Source of the DNA: Rotaria sordida
Taxonomy: Eukaryota; Rotifera; Eurotatoria; Philodinida; Philodinidae
DNA length: 64,000 nt
Assembly (NCBI GenBank): GCA_905250125.1
Contig: CAJNOL010001163.1
Location: 1-64,000, forward strand
Reading direction: 5' to 3'
Shown: positions 36,510 to 48,711 of the stretch, in pieces
How the letters are laid out: each line of letters begins with the position of its first letter
Numbering within the stretch: position 1 is the stretch's first letter
Made by a program: the position numbers and the translations under genes
Notes under the pieces: generated by a model
The model's database searches: none
What the model saw: the letters and a program-made list of their open reading frames with translations, nothing else
Told to the model about the DNA's origin: nothing

Positions 36510-39500
36510 CTAAAAATAAAATCGAACTATTTTATCAAATATTAGGAAATCATATAAAATATTTTGTTCAATGGGAAAATTAGTTTTCAACCATTCAGAA
36601 AATTGATTATCAAAACCATCTAAATCTCTTACAATCAATGTTAATGTTTGTAATTCAGAAAATACTGAAAATGATGTTCGAACAAGTTCTAATATCAATT
36701 CATTTGTTAATATTTGATTTGGTGTTAATAAATATCTCATTCTTGTCGTTGGTGGAGATATTGATGAATAAATAGCAAAGATTAATGTTAAATTTTTTAA
36801 ATAATATATCGATTGTGTTTGTAAATATGTATATAATCGATAAGATACAATTAAAGTTTTAAGTTTAGGTAAATTTTTTAAAAGTAAATTAATTAATTCT
36901 ATTGGATATTGTCGAGTTTCTTCTGGACAATTTAATAATATTATATTTGATAGATTAATCATAGTTTTTAAATTATTAAAATATTCTATTGATTGAAATT
37001 GTCTAGAATTATTTATTAAATTTGAATATAAAATAAATTGTTCAATATTTGGAAAATATCGATATTCATTATAATCATATAATAATGAAGTAAGATTATT
37101 ATGTAATGTTAAACTTAATTTACTAACATAATGATAAGTTGATTTAATTATTAATGGTGATATTGTACAACGACGAATATTATAAAGTGTTGTTTGAAAA
37201 TTTTCTATTGGATATGGTATTGTATGTAAAACAAATTTAAGACGATCATGTTCATTTATATTAATTAAAACATTCCAATGATGATCAAGAAAATATTTTG
37301 ATTGATTAAATGATTTAACAATATTATCAAGATCTAAATTATTTGCAGTAATATAAGTATGAGGAATTTGATCAAGAGATATAATTAAACGAAAATGTTT
37401 TAAATAAGGAAATTTTGATGAAAGAATTGTTTCCCATAAATCACCATTTCCATATTCAATTGACCATGTTGAAAGTGATAATTCATGAAGTTTAGATGGT
37501 AAACGAAGAAATAATATTTTTGTAGCAATTATAAATGGAATTTCAGCAAGTTTAGCTCGAAGAAAAATTAAATGAGGTACAAGAGTAGTAAAATCATCAA
37601 TAGCATTAAGAGATGGAACAATTGTTCTAGAAGAAAGAGAAAATATTTATTTAATATTTCACTAAAGTCAATATTTTATTCAGATTTCCTCTTCCAAAAG
37701 GACGCCTTAAAACTTCATGAGGAGAGTCTTCCTCTCGACGCTTACCCTAGATAAAATACTGACTATAGAGAAAGTGAAATTTAGTCAATACAAATATTAC
37801 TCGAGAAACTTATAGTAATAAAACAAAATCTTTTAACTGAATACAAAATTATGAGTAATTCTTTCAATCTTTTTGACTTGCATTATGTAAAACAAAAATG
37901 AATGTCTACTACTTTCTTAGACAGGACAACTTTTAAGAGAGAGAAGGAAAAAAATAGAAGAAAATTTTTATTATTACTTCAGTTCTTTTACTTTGGCGAA
38001 TAAAGAATTCAAGTTTGTAGTACTCTTGAAGAAATTCCTGCTATTAAAGTTAATAAAAGTTTGTTTTAGTGAGAAAGTAACGGTTTAAATAAACAATATC
38101 TCACAAAAAAAAGTTTATTCATTACTATTTCAAGCAAACTTTAGTACCGAATAATGAACTTTTGTATTTACTTAAGATATTAGGTTTCAATGCACAATTT
38201 AATGAATGGTTTTTTTTTTGTCTTGATTTAACTCTTCCATCCGAATTAATTTTTAAATAATTTCATAAAAATCTGTCAATTTAAGTTCATATGAATCATT
38301 TCAGACAAAATGAGACATACTCATCTTACATTTGATTTTGATTCTTTACAGGAGTCTTTTTTCTTGATATATTCTTTTAGTATAGACATACATATAGTGG
38401 ATATCAAAATTATTCAATAAGGTTTATTTTCAAGTTTTTTCGCTGGTGTAAGCGTTAGAAAGAGTTCAAATAGAGAAAATCATTTCCAACAGGAACATTA
38501 ACAAATAAAAATTATTATTAGATTCCAAAGATAGATATTTCAGAAAGCAAAAAAGCTAATTTTTCAGTAGCTAGAACGGATAAATATAATGTTGTTTAGA
38601 ATATATAGAACGATATAGTAAACCATCTTCTACAAAATAAGACATCGTTGAGTTGTCTTCGATGATTGTTTTTGCTAAGATGCAGCATTTTGATTGAAGG
38701 TCAAAGAAAAGGCTTTCCTATAGGATATAGTAGAAAAACGACGTTAAGGACTTTCGTAAGGTCACAGTATCTCAGCTAAAAAATATTGCAGAGAGCTCGA
38801 AGACATCTCATTTTGTAGAGAATTGTTTGTCCTATCGTTCTATATAATCTAACCAAAATTAGATTTCACCATTCTAGGCATAGAAAAACTAGGATGTTTT
38901 CGTTTTCTGAGACCCCAATCTTTAGAACTTTGATAATAATTATCTATTCCTTATATTTTGGCTAGAAACCATTTTCTCTACTCGAATCACTATTTGGCTT
39001 CTTTGTAACACTTATGACAGTAAAAAAGAAGTTGAAAACAAACTTTATTGAATAATTTTGGTATCCTTTGAATGTTGACTCTTTCAGCTGACTGGTAACT
39101 AAAAATTAATTTTAGCGAGTAATCTCTCTAATCATGAGGAGAAACAATCCGAAGACTTCAGAATAGACTCTACGACATGAACCGCATCTATGATAAAATT
39201 TTCAGTAAGATCAGACTCCGAAAAAATTTCTCTTAAAAGCCAATTTCTAGAGGCCTTATCAAGTTCAGAATCAAAAATGTTTGTTTTACCATCAACAGTA
39301 GATTCTAAAGAAAGATTTGTACCGTTTGGAATTATTTTTGAACTTTTCATTCGGTTATAAAAGCATTTTTGGTACTTTACCACATTCCTAACGCTAGGTC
39401 TTTACTGATAACTTTCATGATCAAAGATCTTACTATCCCGAGATATATGTGTTTTTATTTTGTGAAATCATATCGCTAACGAATGATTTTGCTCATATCT

Positions 39501-40507
39501 TGCGTATATAAGAGAAACATGTGCTTCTTTAACGTGATTGTTAGTTTACTAATAGTGTCTTGGATCGTTTTTTCTATTACTATAAATTTATTGACCAATT
39601 TTTGTAGATTCGTATTAATTCAACAAAGTGATCTCTCGTCGACAAAAGTTTCGAGATAAAATTGATAATATATTTTCAAATCTATAGTACAGAAGTTATT
39701 CCAGATAGGTAACAAAAAAAATCATGTTCGAAATTCAAGAAATAAATAAATTATGATTCTTCATCGATATAAAACAAGTTACAGTTTAAAGATTTCTTAG
39801 AGAGAAAAAAAAAAAGAAAGAAAAATTCATTTTATGTAATATTAATTTTAACTTTACCCTTTTGTATTTGAATCAAATAAACGAACAGTTAAACGTTTAA
39901 TATTAGGTATAAAATGAAGTAATCGAATAAAATCTCTTAAACGACACCATTGATCAATAACTAATGTTTTTAAAGATAATGTTTTATTTGTTATATCTAA
40001 ATGATCAAAACTCATACGACTATAATCTTGAAAATCTAAATAACAATATGTTAATGAAGGCATTTGTTGACTAAAAATAATATTAGTTAATGAATTAACA
40101 TCATGATCTCTTAATCGAAATTCTGTATATAAATGTAAATAATTTAATTGTTTTAATTCTAATAATACATTATTAACTAATAAATTAATATTTTCTGTAT
40201 GTAAATGATGAATTGTTAATGATCGTAAACGTTGACATTTATTAATTATATAAAGACGATTAGTTATATCATCAATATATAATGATTCTATCCAATTATA
40301 TTCAATATTTGGAAGAATAATATTAAGAAAAAACTTAAATTGATTTTGATTTGTATATAAAAGATTAAAGCGATAATGTATTAAACGAAGAATTGTATTA
40401 AAACGTTGATTAAGATTAAAAAATTTATGAAATAAATCTATTGGTGATATATATTCTAAAATAAGCCATAAAAGCTCATTTGGTAATTGTTCTAATCGAT
40501 TTTTCAT
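36510..40507 (-). CDS. F-box / leucine-rich family protein 3
   Basis: Two exons, 40507-39858 and 37626-36510, join in phase 2 to give 588 residues. The F-box is at the N-terminus (QLPNELLWLILEYISPIDLF, then LNQRFNTIL). Leucine-rich stretches follow: LRSLTIHHLHTENINLLV, IKRLTVRLFDSNTKG and, after the splice, PSLNAIDDFTTLVPHLIFL and LPKLKTLIVSYRLYTYLQ. It shares architecture with the two downstream paralogues but little sequence identity by eye. The 2.2-kb intron (37627-39857) contains a short MITE and a degenerate coding repeat. An acceptor-like AAGGTTTTAG lies 14 bp upstream of the ATG. Its stop codon lies 33 bp before the start of F-box gene 2. Confidence 0.8.
37667..37763. mobile_element. 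Short MITE, copy 1
   Basis: A 97-bp sequence bounded by GTCAATATTTTATTCAG and CTAGATAAAATACTGAC, an inverted repeat with three mismatches over 17 bp. A related copy is at 55754-55912. The interior shares a TTCCTCTTCC...AAGGACG motif with that copy. Located at the start of the F-box gene 3 intron. Confidence 0.6.
39110..39385 (-). repeat. Degenerate coding repeat, copy 2 (in the F-box gene 3 intron)
   Basis: Contains an 83-residue open frame (39132-39383) with KASRNWLLREIFSESDLTEN and VHVVESILKSSDCF. It is related to the sequence at 26210-26395 in both DNA and reading frame. Both copies lie in introns in the host gene's orientation. No domain recognised; likely a fragment of a repeated gene or transposon. 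Confidence 0.45.
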
Positions 40508-40822
40508 AAGAATAAATATCTAAAACCTTATAACCAAATTTAAAATATAATGTCTTTAAAAATTTTGCAATTGAAAAATCGTTCTACATATGTAAAAATA
40601 AATTCTAATTCTAGATTAAGGATTAATATAAATTTTTGATTAAGTTAAATATACTGTTTAATATATCAATTATTTAATCACAATTATTGTCTTGTTTCTC
40701 AGTTTTTTTTTTCACATTGAATAAATTCAGAATTATTAAATTATTAAACAAAAAACAAAAGTTATAAAACAAAAAAAAATAAAATAAAAATATTTTGAGT
40801 GATTAAAATATTTCATTTGATT
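40508..40822. other. Spacer between POLR2E and F-box gene 3
   Basis: 315 bp of AT-rich sequence downstream of POLR2E and upstream of the first F-box gene, both on the minus strand. Poly-T/A tracts only; no gene seen. Confidence 0.6.
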
Positions 40823-42084
40823 TTAAGTGACCAAACGATAAGTTATATAACGACCGGCAGTTTCTGATGTTCGAGTAATACGTACTACCTTTAATGTCAA
40901 ACAAATAAAAAAATTAATTTCTATATATAAATTTTAACTTACTTGACCACGACTTAAACCAAAATAACGAGCAACTGGATCACCGGATTGAATACGTGGT
41001 AATTGACTTTCTTTAAGTCGACTTTAATGATAATATTTAAGTGAGAGAGAAAAAAAAAACACAAATTTTTCTTCTTACTATCTTTGTAATAATTCTTGTT
41101 TTTCTTCTGGTGTTAAGATAATATGTTGTGGAACAAGCTAAACAAGTTTACTTTCAATAAAACAAAATCGATGTTCATTTAGCAGGTGTTCCCTATTATA
41201 AAAACAAACGCTCGACCTTCTGCTATTATGTTTTATTTAGTGTGGAAGAAGTGATGTCCTTCTGAAGATCAGATTCGCTCTTCTAGACTTTTAAATCGTC
41301 TCTTCGGAATAGAAAATTTGGATAAAACATCGAAACAACTTCTATAATATCAGAAGATAGAACATCAATTTTAATGTTTCCACATATTTACTATGGAGCA
41401 TCTGCTAAACGAATACCAAAAAAGAAAATCTTTGTCAAATTCTTACATTATGTTCTGTAATATTAACTAATAATTCACTTTCAAGAAAAACTTGAAATTG
41501 AACTTTTTTATTTTCTAATTCATTAACAATAACCTAAAATTAAGAAAAAAAAATTTCTTTTTTTCTAATCTAAAAATGAAAATTTTAATAAAAAATTTTA
41601 CATCACGAGCCATTGGTGTTAAACCTTTTTGAACAATAAGTATTGTACTTGTTATATGTTCATCTTCCATTTTTTTACAATATTCTTTTATATCTTTAAC
41701 ACCAATTTTTTCTTGATCAGCAAATCTTGCAACTAATGTATTTGTTGGATCATCATTATGTGCAACTAAAACATTTAAATGTGATCGAGCTGGTTTATTT
41801 TCACTAGAAAAAATAAGTTCAATAAAACAAATAAATATACATTCTTATTAGAAAAAACATAAAATTAAATTCACCTTGGCTTATCACCATACGTATCTTT
41901 AAATTGTTCCAATGTTTGATCAAGTTCATCTTGACTTACAAGATAACCACGATCATGGCACATCTTTCAAATGAAGAAATTAATCAAATCTTATAGAAAA
42001 ATAAATTTATTTGTTAGTTTTTTTTACTTGTAAAACTGTTCTTCGCATACGCCATAAGTTATATATTAAACTTTCATCATCCAT
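40823..42084 (-). CDS. POLR2E: RNA polymerase I/II/III shared subunit RPABC1 (RPB5)
   Basis: Common subunit of all three nuclear RNA polymerases. It begins [19 protein letters not shown], continues [20 protein letters not shown], and has the N-terminal domain parts [19 protein letters not shown] and [16 protein letters not shown]. The conserved C-terminal assembly domain reads [35 protein letters not shown] and [13 protein letters not shown], in the family's normal order. Total length is near the usual 210 residues, in about seven exons with short introns (one of about 310 bp near 41140-41445). The ATG is preceded by TATCTTTAG 8 bp upstream. It is head-to-head with the Nup358-like gene, 254 bp between starts. 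Confidence 0.96.
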
Positions 42085-42338
42085 TTTATGATCTAAAGAT
42101 AAAAATTTATGTTATTTCCAATAAAATATTATTGAAAATGGATTATTAAATATTTCGTAAGTATTTTTATCGACTAAATTATTGATAAATTTGATTGGTT
42201 GTATCTATTGACTAATAAAAAATGAATTTTCAAGTAGCGACATGTTTTGTCGTTCGATCAATTCACTGCTCGCAGCTGGTTTTGACTACACGTGATATAT
42301 ATTACAGGCGTTTTGTTACTTTTTATCTATGATTTTAG

Positions 42339-45300
42339 ATGACAACAATTATGAAAAATTTTCCGTTATTAAATGAAATTGATGAACAAAACAATTCCGA
42401 TGATATTGATTGGAATATAAATGCTTTTCAAACATTACTTGTATATTTTTAATAGTAAATAAAAATTAATAATTAAATTTTTTTTTCTTAATTAGACATC
42501 TAATTTACCGATGACAACAATATTTTATTATGCTATTGATGTTGGTTTTCGACGATTGGAAAGTAGTTTATATGAAACTTATTGGGATACTACCGCTGAT
42601 GCTTTAAATGAGTAAAGAAGACTTTTTTCTTATCAATAAACAAATATACGCATTTAACTTTGTCTTTAGTTTATGTGATTTTTTGTTTAATACAACGTCT
42701 AGTACTGATATTGATCCATATCTAATTGAAGCAAAATGTCAATTATTAATGTATGCATCGATTGCAATTATTAAACTACATACAATTGTATGTATTTTAT
42801 TATTTATTTCTCATTTTTTATTTCAAATTTTTCTAGAGACGTCGATCAATAAATGAAGCTAAAATGTCCTGTGCAACAATATGTTTATTATTATTAGAAC
42901 AAAGTAAATCTTATGAAACTCTATTAATCAAAAATCAATATTCATCTTGTATTCATTCAATGCGTCTTCGATATTTAAAACGAATATTTATTATTGGTAA
43001 AAAAAAAAAATAATTATTAATATATTTTCATTAGAAATTTTTTGTTTTTATTGTTTTAGGACAATGGTTATCAACTTTATCAAAAGTACAATTTAATGAT
43101 ATACAATCTAATCATGAACAATATGTAAATGAATATTGATTTTAATTTAAAATTTTTCTATTTTACAAAAATTTTTTAGATTCAAACTATGATTGATCAT
43201 TTATTTCCATCTGTATCATTAAGAGATAAAATTAATGGATTTATTGATAATTGTTTACTGAATAGTACTAATAATGAAAATGATTTTCCTGATAATGAAA
43301 CAACAACAAGTGGTTTTGTATTTATTCGACGTTTTCCAAAATTTAATGAAAAAACTATTGAAAAACATAGTGATCTTATGCATATGGGACTTGTTAATAC
43401 ATTAAATCAATGTAAGAAATAAGATAAAATTTATTTATCTATAGTTAATCGTTTTACTCACAATAGTTGCTCTCAGATTTGACGGTAAAGATTTTCTATA
43501 GAAACAAAAAATCTCTTTAGTGAAAAAAAAATGATTCATAAACTTTTAAAATTAAGAATTATTTAGATATTACAAGAACTATGAACCGTAGGAAGCAAGA
43601 ATAATTTTTGAATGTAATTGAAACGTTTTTTATATGGACTTTTATCACAAGTCGAACCGATTCCCATGGAATAATGGAATAGATAACTTCTAAAGTTTGT
43701 GTCAGGATTAAAGAGGGCTGATTGTAAGCTCAATAAATTGATAACGGTAATAGATATCGATCTGCGATTTTCAGCAATCGAAAGAGAAGAACTCCAGACA
43801 TCTGTTTATTTTAAAATCCATCATTTTCTCAAAAACATTCAAAAAAACATATGAAAATGGTGTGTTTCGTTTCGATGGAAGTACGTTAGATAGAGGATCT
43901 ATGGATCTATAGTCTCATAGTACGATTCAGATGATTATCTTCTTACATGTTAGCGCTGAATAAACGAAACTACACATGTATTCGGTTAAATTTCCGATTT
44001 TAAGATTTAACTAGCCGTGGTCCGAAGCAACCAACATTAGAGGGAGTGTCGCGGTTTTTTTTTGCAAAGAGAGAATAGCTTTCTTCTAAGAGAATTTCAG
44101 CTCCGTTGAGAAAAAACAATCATTTTTCATAATTGGAGAGTGTGTTACTCCCTTGGTGAAGCCATCACTGGATACAACTATGGTAGTAGTGTGTCTTTTA
44201 TATCGCTCATATAAATCGGCGGATTTTATTTTCTTATTTCAGAATAGAAGCAAATCGAAAGACCTGAAACTACTTTTGTTAAAGCCTGTCTCTATGCAAA
44301 ATTTCGAGTCCAAATTCGAAAATTAGTTTTTCTGTTACTACGGTATTCATTTAAAAAATACCATAAAAATGCAGCATCTTCACAGCAATAAGCTAAGTAC
44401 AAGAATTCTTTTCAGCATATTCATAGTTTATTTGGGTCAACATAATGCATGTAGTTTCGACTCAAAAGTGATTTATCAGTTGGAGGATTTCCATTGTGAG
44501 TATAATTTGAAGTATTAATGAAATATAACGTATGAAGGAATAATTTTATTCATTGACAATAACTGACAATTGTTGAACAACGGTAATCATTTTCTCGAGA
44601 TAAAATTTCCATTTGAAATTTGTTCTTCTGTTGCATAAAACTTCTTCTAGATTCTATATTTTTAGTGAATAAAAATAATACTCGAAAATTAATTTGTTGT
44701 ATATGGACATTGTGTTGTATGATTGAATCTGATCGAGTATCACTTGGAGGTAAAATAAATATTCGTTTAATGATTATTCAATAATTTATTTTGTTTTTTT
44801 CTATTTCTTCTAGTTTTGAATCGTTGTATAACACGTGAACATTTTTCTATTGCACCTATTGATTTTGAACAAAAACCGATTACAATAGAATCATTAAATG
44901 AACGAGATGTTATTGTAAAATAGAAAAAAACAAAAATTTTTGTCTTTTTTGAAAAATTAATTTTTCCTTCTCAATTAGGTTTTTCTTCTTTTATGTGCAC
45001 AACAAAATGTACATTTATATGGTGAAGATTCAACATTACACCCATATTTACTATATTCTATATCTCATTTATGTACACAAAATCAAAAAAATTGGTGGCA
45101 AACAGCGATTGAACAAACGTAAAAAATAAATTTTATAAATATAATAATTTATTTGAATTTTAAATTTTAGTTCATGTTCAGATTTTATCGATCATCTTGC
45201 AACTATTCGTCTAGATGATGAAAGATTCAATCAATATCCACCAAAAATTATTCTACTTGAAACTGCTAAAATACTTTTTAAAACAGTAAAAACTTATTTG

Positions 45301-47053
45301 TTTTTTTTTTTGTCTTATTACTAATAACATTTTATGTTAAGGCTCAGACTGAATATGGACAACATTCTAATCATTCTGCATTATTATATGAACAATATGC
45401 TATTCAATATTTTCAAACAGCTAAAACAAATATAAAGACTAAGTACGAAATATAAATTCGAATAGAAAATATAAAACAAGATATTGATTTTTTTTTCAGG
45501 GAAATGAATGATTTATTTAAAAATACACATAATAAATCATTTTTCTTCTATCCTCAAAAAATGATAAATGAAACTAAAGAAGAAAATAAAAAATTAATTG
45601 AACAATTAATTGAAGAATGTAAAAAATTGTCTCGACATTGTGACGAGTTACAAGTAAATCCTCATATTAGTGCTTATATCTTAATGATTATGTGTATTTT
45701 TTATAGTTATTACCAGAACCAAAGTCACCAAGAGCATCAAGCCCAACCAAAGAAGAAACAGGTTCAAATTAAAAAAAACTTCGAAAGTTTTAATATAGAT
45801 TTCTTTTCTTTTTTATAGATTTTCATATTTCAACTCTTTTGAGTCCTGTTCATGTCGAAATAGAAGAAAAATCTTCACTGGTAAATAATAAATTTATAAC
45901 TTTTTGAAAAATATTTAAATATCTTTTGTCAATGGTACAATTACTGAAGTACCTGTGTATATATTTCCATACAAATTTCATTGTTTTGTAATGATTGAAT
46001 ATAGTTAAACTCGAAAGACTTGATCATGGATTAAATTGCGAATTTTTTTATTCAATGAGATTTCGGAAGAAAAGAATCGAATTATTTGGATGAAAGCTTT
46101 CAAATATTTCAATACTTGTAGAAGTATAAGCCGATGTATTGATCGGTGGTGACTATTGCATTTATTGTAACTTTTTTTCTTTGTCAGCTGCAGCAACAAA
46201 TGTCTCAGATTTTGCTGGCAGCTGAAATTTTTCGATGGCCTTTTCTTTATTACTTTTTTAATTTCGAGAAATTTCGAAATGAAAAAGCGAGAAAACTATA
46301 GTGAAAAACTTATTGACAAGAATATCTCCGAAAAATGGCAGTGAACGTAGCGATTTTTCAAAAATCAAAAATATGTTTTTATTCGCAAGGGCGACAGCTA
46401 GCATCTTCAGCAACTATTTTTGATAATGATGACAGCTAGTTTATCTTAAAAATTTTGCGGCTATCATCATCGGCTCAACCGATCGACTTACAACTCTAAA
46501 TACATCTATCGGAAGTCTAAATAGCATATAGACCATATAATTATATCACTTAGCATGATGAAGAATCATTTGACAAAGGGATATTTCAATATAATAACAG
46601 AGTTTCTTTTTTTTTTTATATTCCTTTCTATAGAATGTTGATTCAACTGTATTTGTCACACCAACATTAAATAAGAGTTGTGATGTTTATGTTCAAACAT
46701 CCGACGAAATAGTATCACCACCAATTACTACAATCCCTACAGTTGAAGAAAATCTCGAAATATCAACATCTCCATTACCACCATTTGTTGATATGTTATT
46801 TTCTCATATAAATGGTGTTAATCAATGGATTAATAGATTTTATACAGGTCATGAAGGTATTCAAAATGATATAAGTACAATTCGAGTATGTATAAATTGA
46901 TGGTCATTTTTCCATAAGATCATTTATTTATTTAAATAGGATCGTCTTGAAAAACTTAATCGAGCAACAAGTCAGATGATCTTTTCAAATGTTACAATGT
47001 TTCAATCGAATTCAGACGACAATAGTGAACATTATCATTCGTCACATGAATGA
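42339..47053 (+). CDS. RanBP2/Nup358-like protein, shortened (no Ran-binding domains)
   Basis: Sixteen exons all join in phase (e.g. 42339-42440, 42496-42611, 42670-42787, 43180-43411, 44979-45118, 46634-46885, 46940-47053), giving 656 residues. The region LNERDVVFLLLCAQQNVHL ... SHLCTQNQKNWWQTAIEQ ... LLYEQYAIQYFQTAKTNIK resembles the helical N-terminal half of vertebrate RanBP2, where a CTERQKSWWDA block occurs. An acidic/Ser-Pro linker (LPEPKSPRASSPTKEE) and a C-terminal coiled coil (GHEGIQNDISTIR, then DRLEKLN) follow, again in RanBP2 order. The canonical TPR start, zinc fingers, Ran-binding domains and cyclophilin are absent. Introns of 1.25 kb (43412-44665) and 0.75 kb (45881-46633) hold nothing recognised. 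TTTTAG directly precedes the ATG. Homology was judged by eye; an unrelated helical protein is possible. Confidence 0.6.
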
Positions 47054-47317
47054 ATGAAAAATATATATTTTGCATATATATACATAATTGTGTATGCGTA
47101 TATTTGTCACCTATTTTCTATGTATCTCGTCGTTTTGCCTTTTTCTTTTCTCATTATAAATATCATTTTCTTTTTGAACATAAAACGAATCTTATTCGAA
47201 ATTGTATAAACAAGAAAGAAATATCAATTTTTGAAAATATTAATATAAGACCAATGAAGATTTAAGTTCAAATTAGACAATAACTAAGAAAATATTTCTA
47301 TTTCCAGATAAATTGTT

Positions 47318-47572
47318 CTTGATTAAATGAACCTAAAAAAATGATCAAATAATTTATCAATAATCAAAGTAAAATACTCATACTAAAATTGATTTTTGAC
47401 ATAAGATATATAATAATATTGAACAAGAGAATAGACATTTTTATTATCAAGTTCTTTCAGGAGATCAATCCTTTACAGCTGCAGTAAATGTACGAGGAAA
47501 ATTGAATATTCGATGTAATCAAGTCGGTTTTATATTACATACCGTCATGAAAAATATATTCGTTATTGTTTT
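47318..47572 (+). pseudogene. Decayed tandem copy of the DUF1349 gene
   Basis: Aligns by eye with the 5' half of the intact gene at 47754. Matching pieces are GAACCTAAAAAAATGATCAA, CATTTTTATTATC, TCAGGAGATCAATC and AATGTACGAGGAAAA, then a piece matching the GGTTTAATGTTACGTATTAATG region. Frames are broken by substitutions and stops. About 80% identical in the best 80 bp (47421-47503). The 3' half is missing. Confidence 0.75.
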
Positions 47573-47753
47573 TAGTATTTACTAACAATGATTAAAGCTA
47601 ATGAAGTATGACTTAGAGATATAATGAATCTATTATGTCATTTTTTTTTCAAGTATATATCAAAAGTAAATATAATATGTAATCTTATCAGTTAGAAAGT
47701 AAATATTCATATAATTGTGATACTCATTTTTATGTTCTCTTTATTTTTTTAAG

Positions 47754-48323
47754 ATGAATTTTACGTGGCTTAACGAACCTAAAAAATGGTCAATCAATGG
47801 ATCAACAATTCTTGTCCATACAGATGCTAAAACTGATTTTTGGCGCAAGACACATTATGATTTTGAACGAGATAATGGACATTTTTATTATCGTTCATTT
47901 TCAGGTGATCAATCTCTTACAGCAACTGTCAATGTACGAGGAAAATACACTACACTTTATGATCAAGGTGGTTTAATGTTACGTATTAATGAAAAAAATT
48001 GGATTAAATGTGGTGTTGAATATGTTGATGGAAATCAATTTGCTAGTGTTGTTGTCACTGTTAATGGATGGTCTGATTGGAGTGTTGTTCCAATAAATTC
48101 ACCTGATGTTTTAAAATTACGTGTTAAACGTGAAAAAGAAGCAGTACATATTGAATATGCTGAAGGTGAAAATGGTGAATTTAAAATGATGAGATTAGCA
48201 TATTTTCCATTAATGGATAAATCGCAACCATTAATGGTTGGAATTATGTGTGCATCACCTGGTGAAGATACACAAGGATTTGATATTACTTTTAACGACT
48301 TAAATATTATTGAAGATCATTAA
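47754..48323 (+). CDS. DUF1349 (concanavalin-A-like, REE1/YesU-type) protein, likely of bacterial or fungal origin
   Basis: A 189-residue intronless frame beginning MNFTWLNEPKKWSINGST. It carries the hallmarks of DUF1349 proteins: TDFWRKTHYDFERDNGHFYY, SLTATVNVRGKYTTLYDQGG, LMLRINEKNWIKCGVEYVDG, WSDWSVVPI and GIMCASPGEDTQGFDITFND. These are small beta-sandwich proteins common in bacteria and fungi, with fungal Ree1 linked to enolase regulation; the biochemical activity is generally unknown. Full length for the family, no signal peptide, so probably cytosolic. Codon use is host-like. Absence of introns among intron-rich neighbours, plus the family's distribution, suggests horizontal acquisition, a well-known feature of bdelloids. 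A decayed copy lies just upstream. Confidence 0.88.
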   Translation: MNFTWLNEPKKWSINGSTILVHTDAKTDFWRKTHYDFERDNGHFYYRSFSGDQSLTATVNVRGKYTTLYDQGGLMLRINEKNWIKCGVEYVDGNQFASVVVTVNGWSDWSVVPINSPDVLKLRVKREKEAVHIEYAEGENGEFKMMRLAYFPLMDKSQPLMVGIMCASPGEDTQGFDITFNDLNIIEDH

Positions 48324-48652
48324 AAAGATTAAAAACATTCTATTTCATTTATTAGATAAAAAATAAAAGATTAATGATAATAAATTTAAAGTCAAACTCT
48401 AAAAGCTTTTTAAAAAGAATATAACAATAATAATTAAGATTGTTTTACGAATATCTAGATCAATGTACATAAATTCTTTGAGTATGAATATTTTTAAGCA
48501 ATCTAGAACAAAACGTATACTTATCATAATGAAAATCAGCACATCAAACTTTAAAAATAAAAAAAAGAAACGTCGTCATAATTATGGGAACGAAAACACA
48601 TTCTGGTATTGACGACTTTTTTTTATTGTTAAAAAAGTATGATAAAGTGGTT

Positions 48653-48661
48653 TATATAAAA
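48653..48661 (+). promoter_or_regulatory. TATA box of the secreted eight-cysteine protein gene
   Basis: TATATAAAA lies 51 bp upstream of the ATG at 48712, consistent with a start near 48683 and a short leader. Confidence 0.6.
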
Positions 48662-48711
48662 GACCTTGTTGCCAACGATCATATTTATTTCATTTCAAAA
48701 AAAAAATCGAA

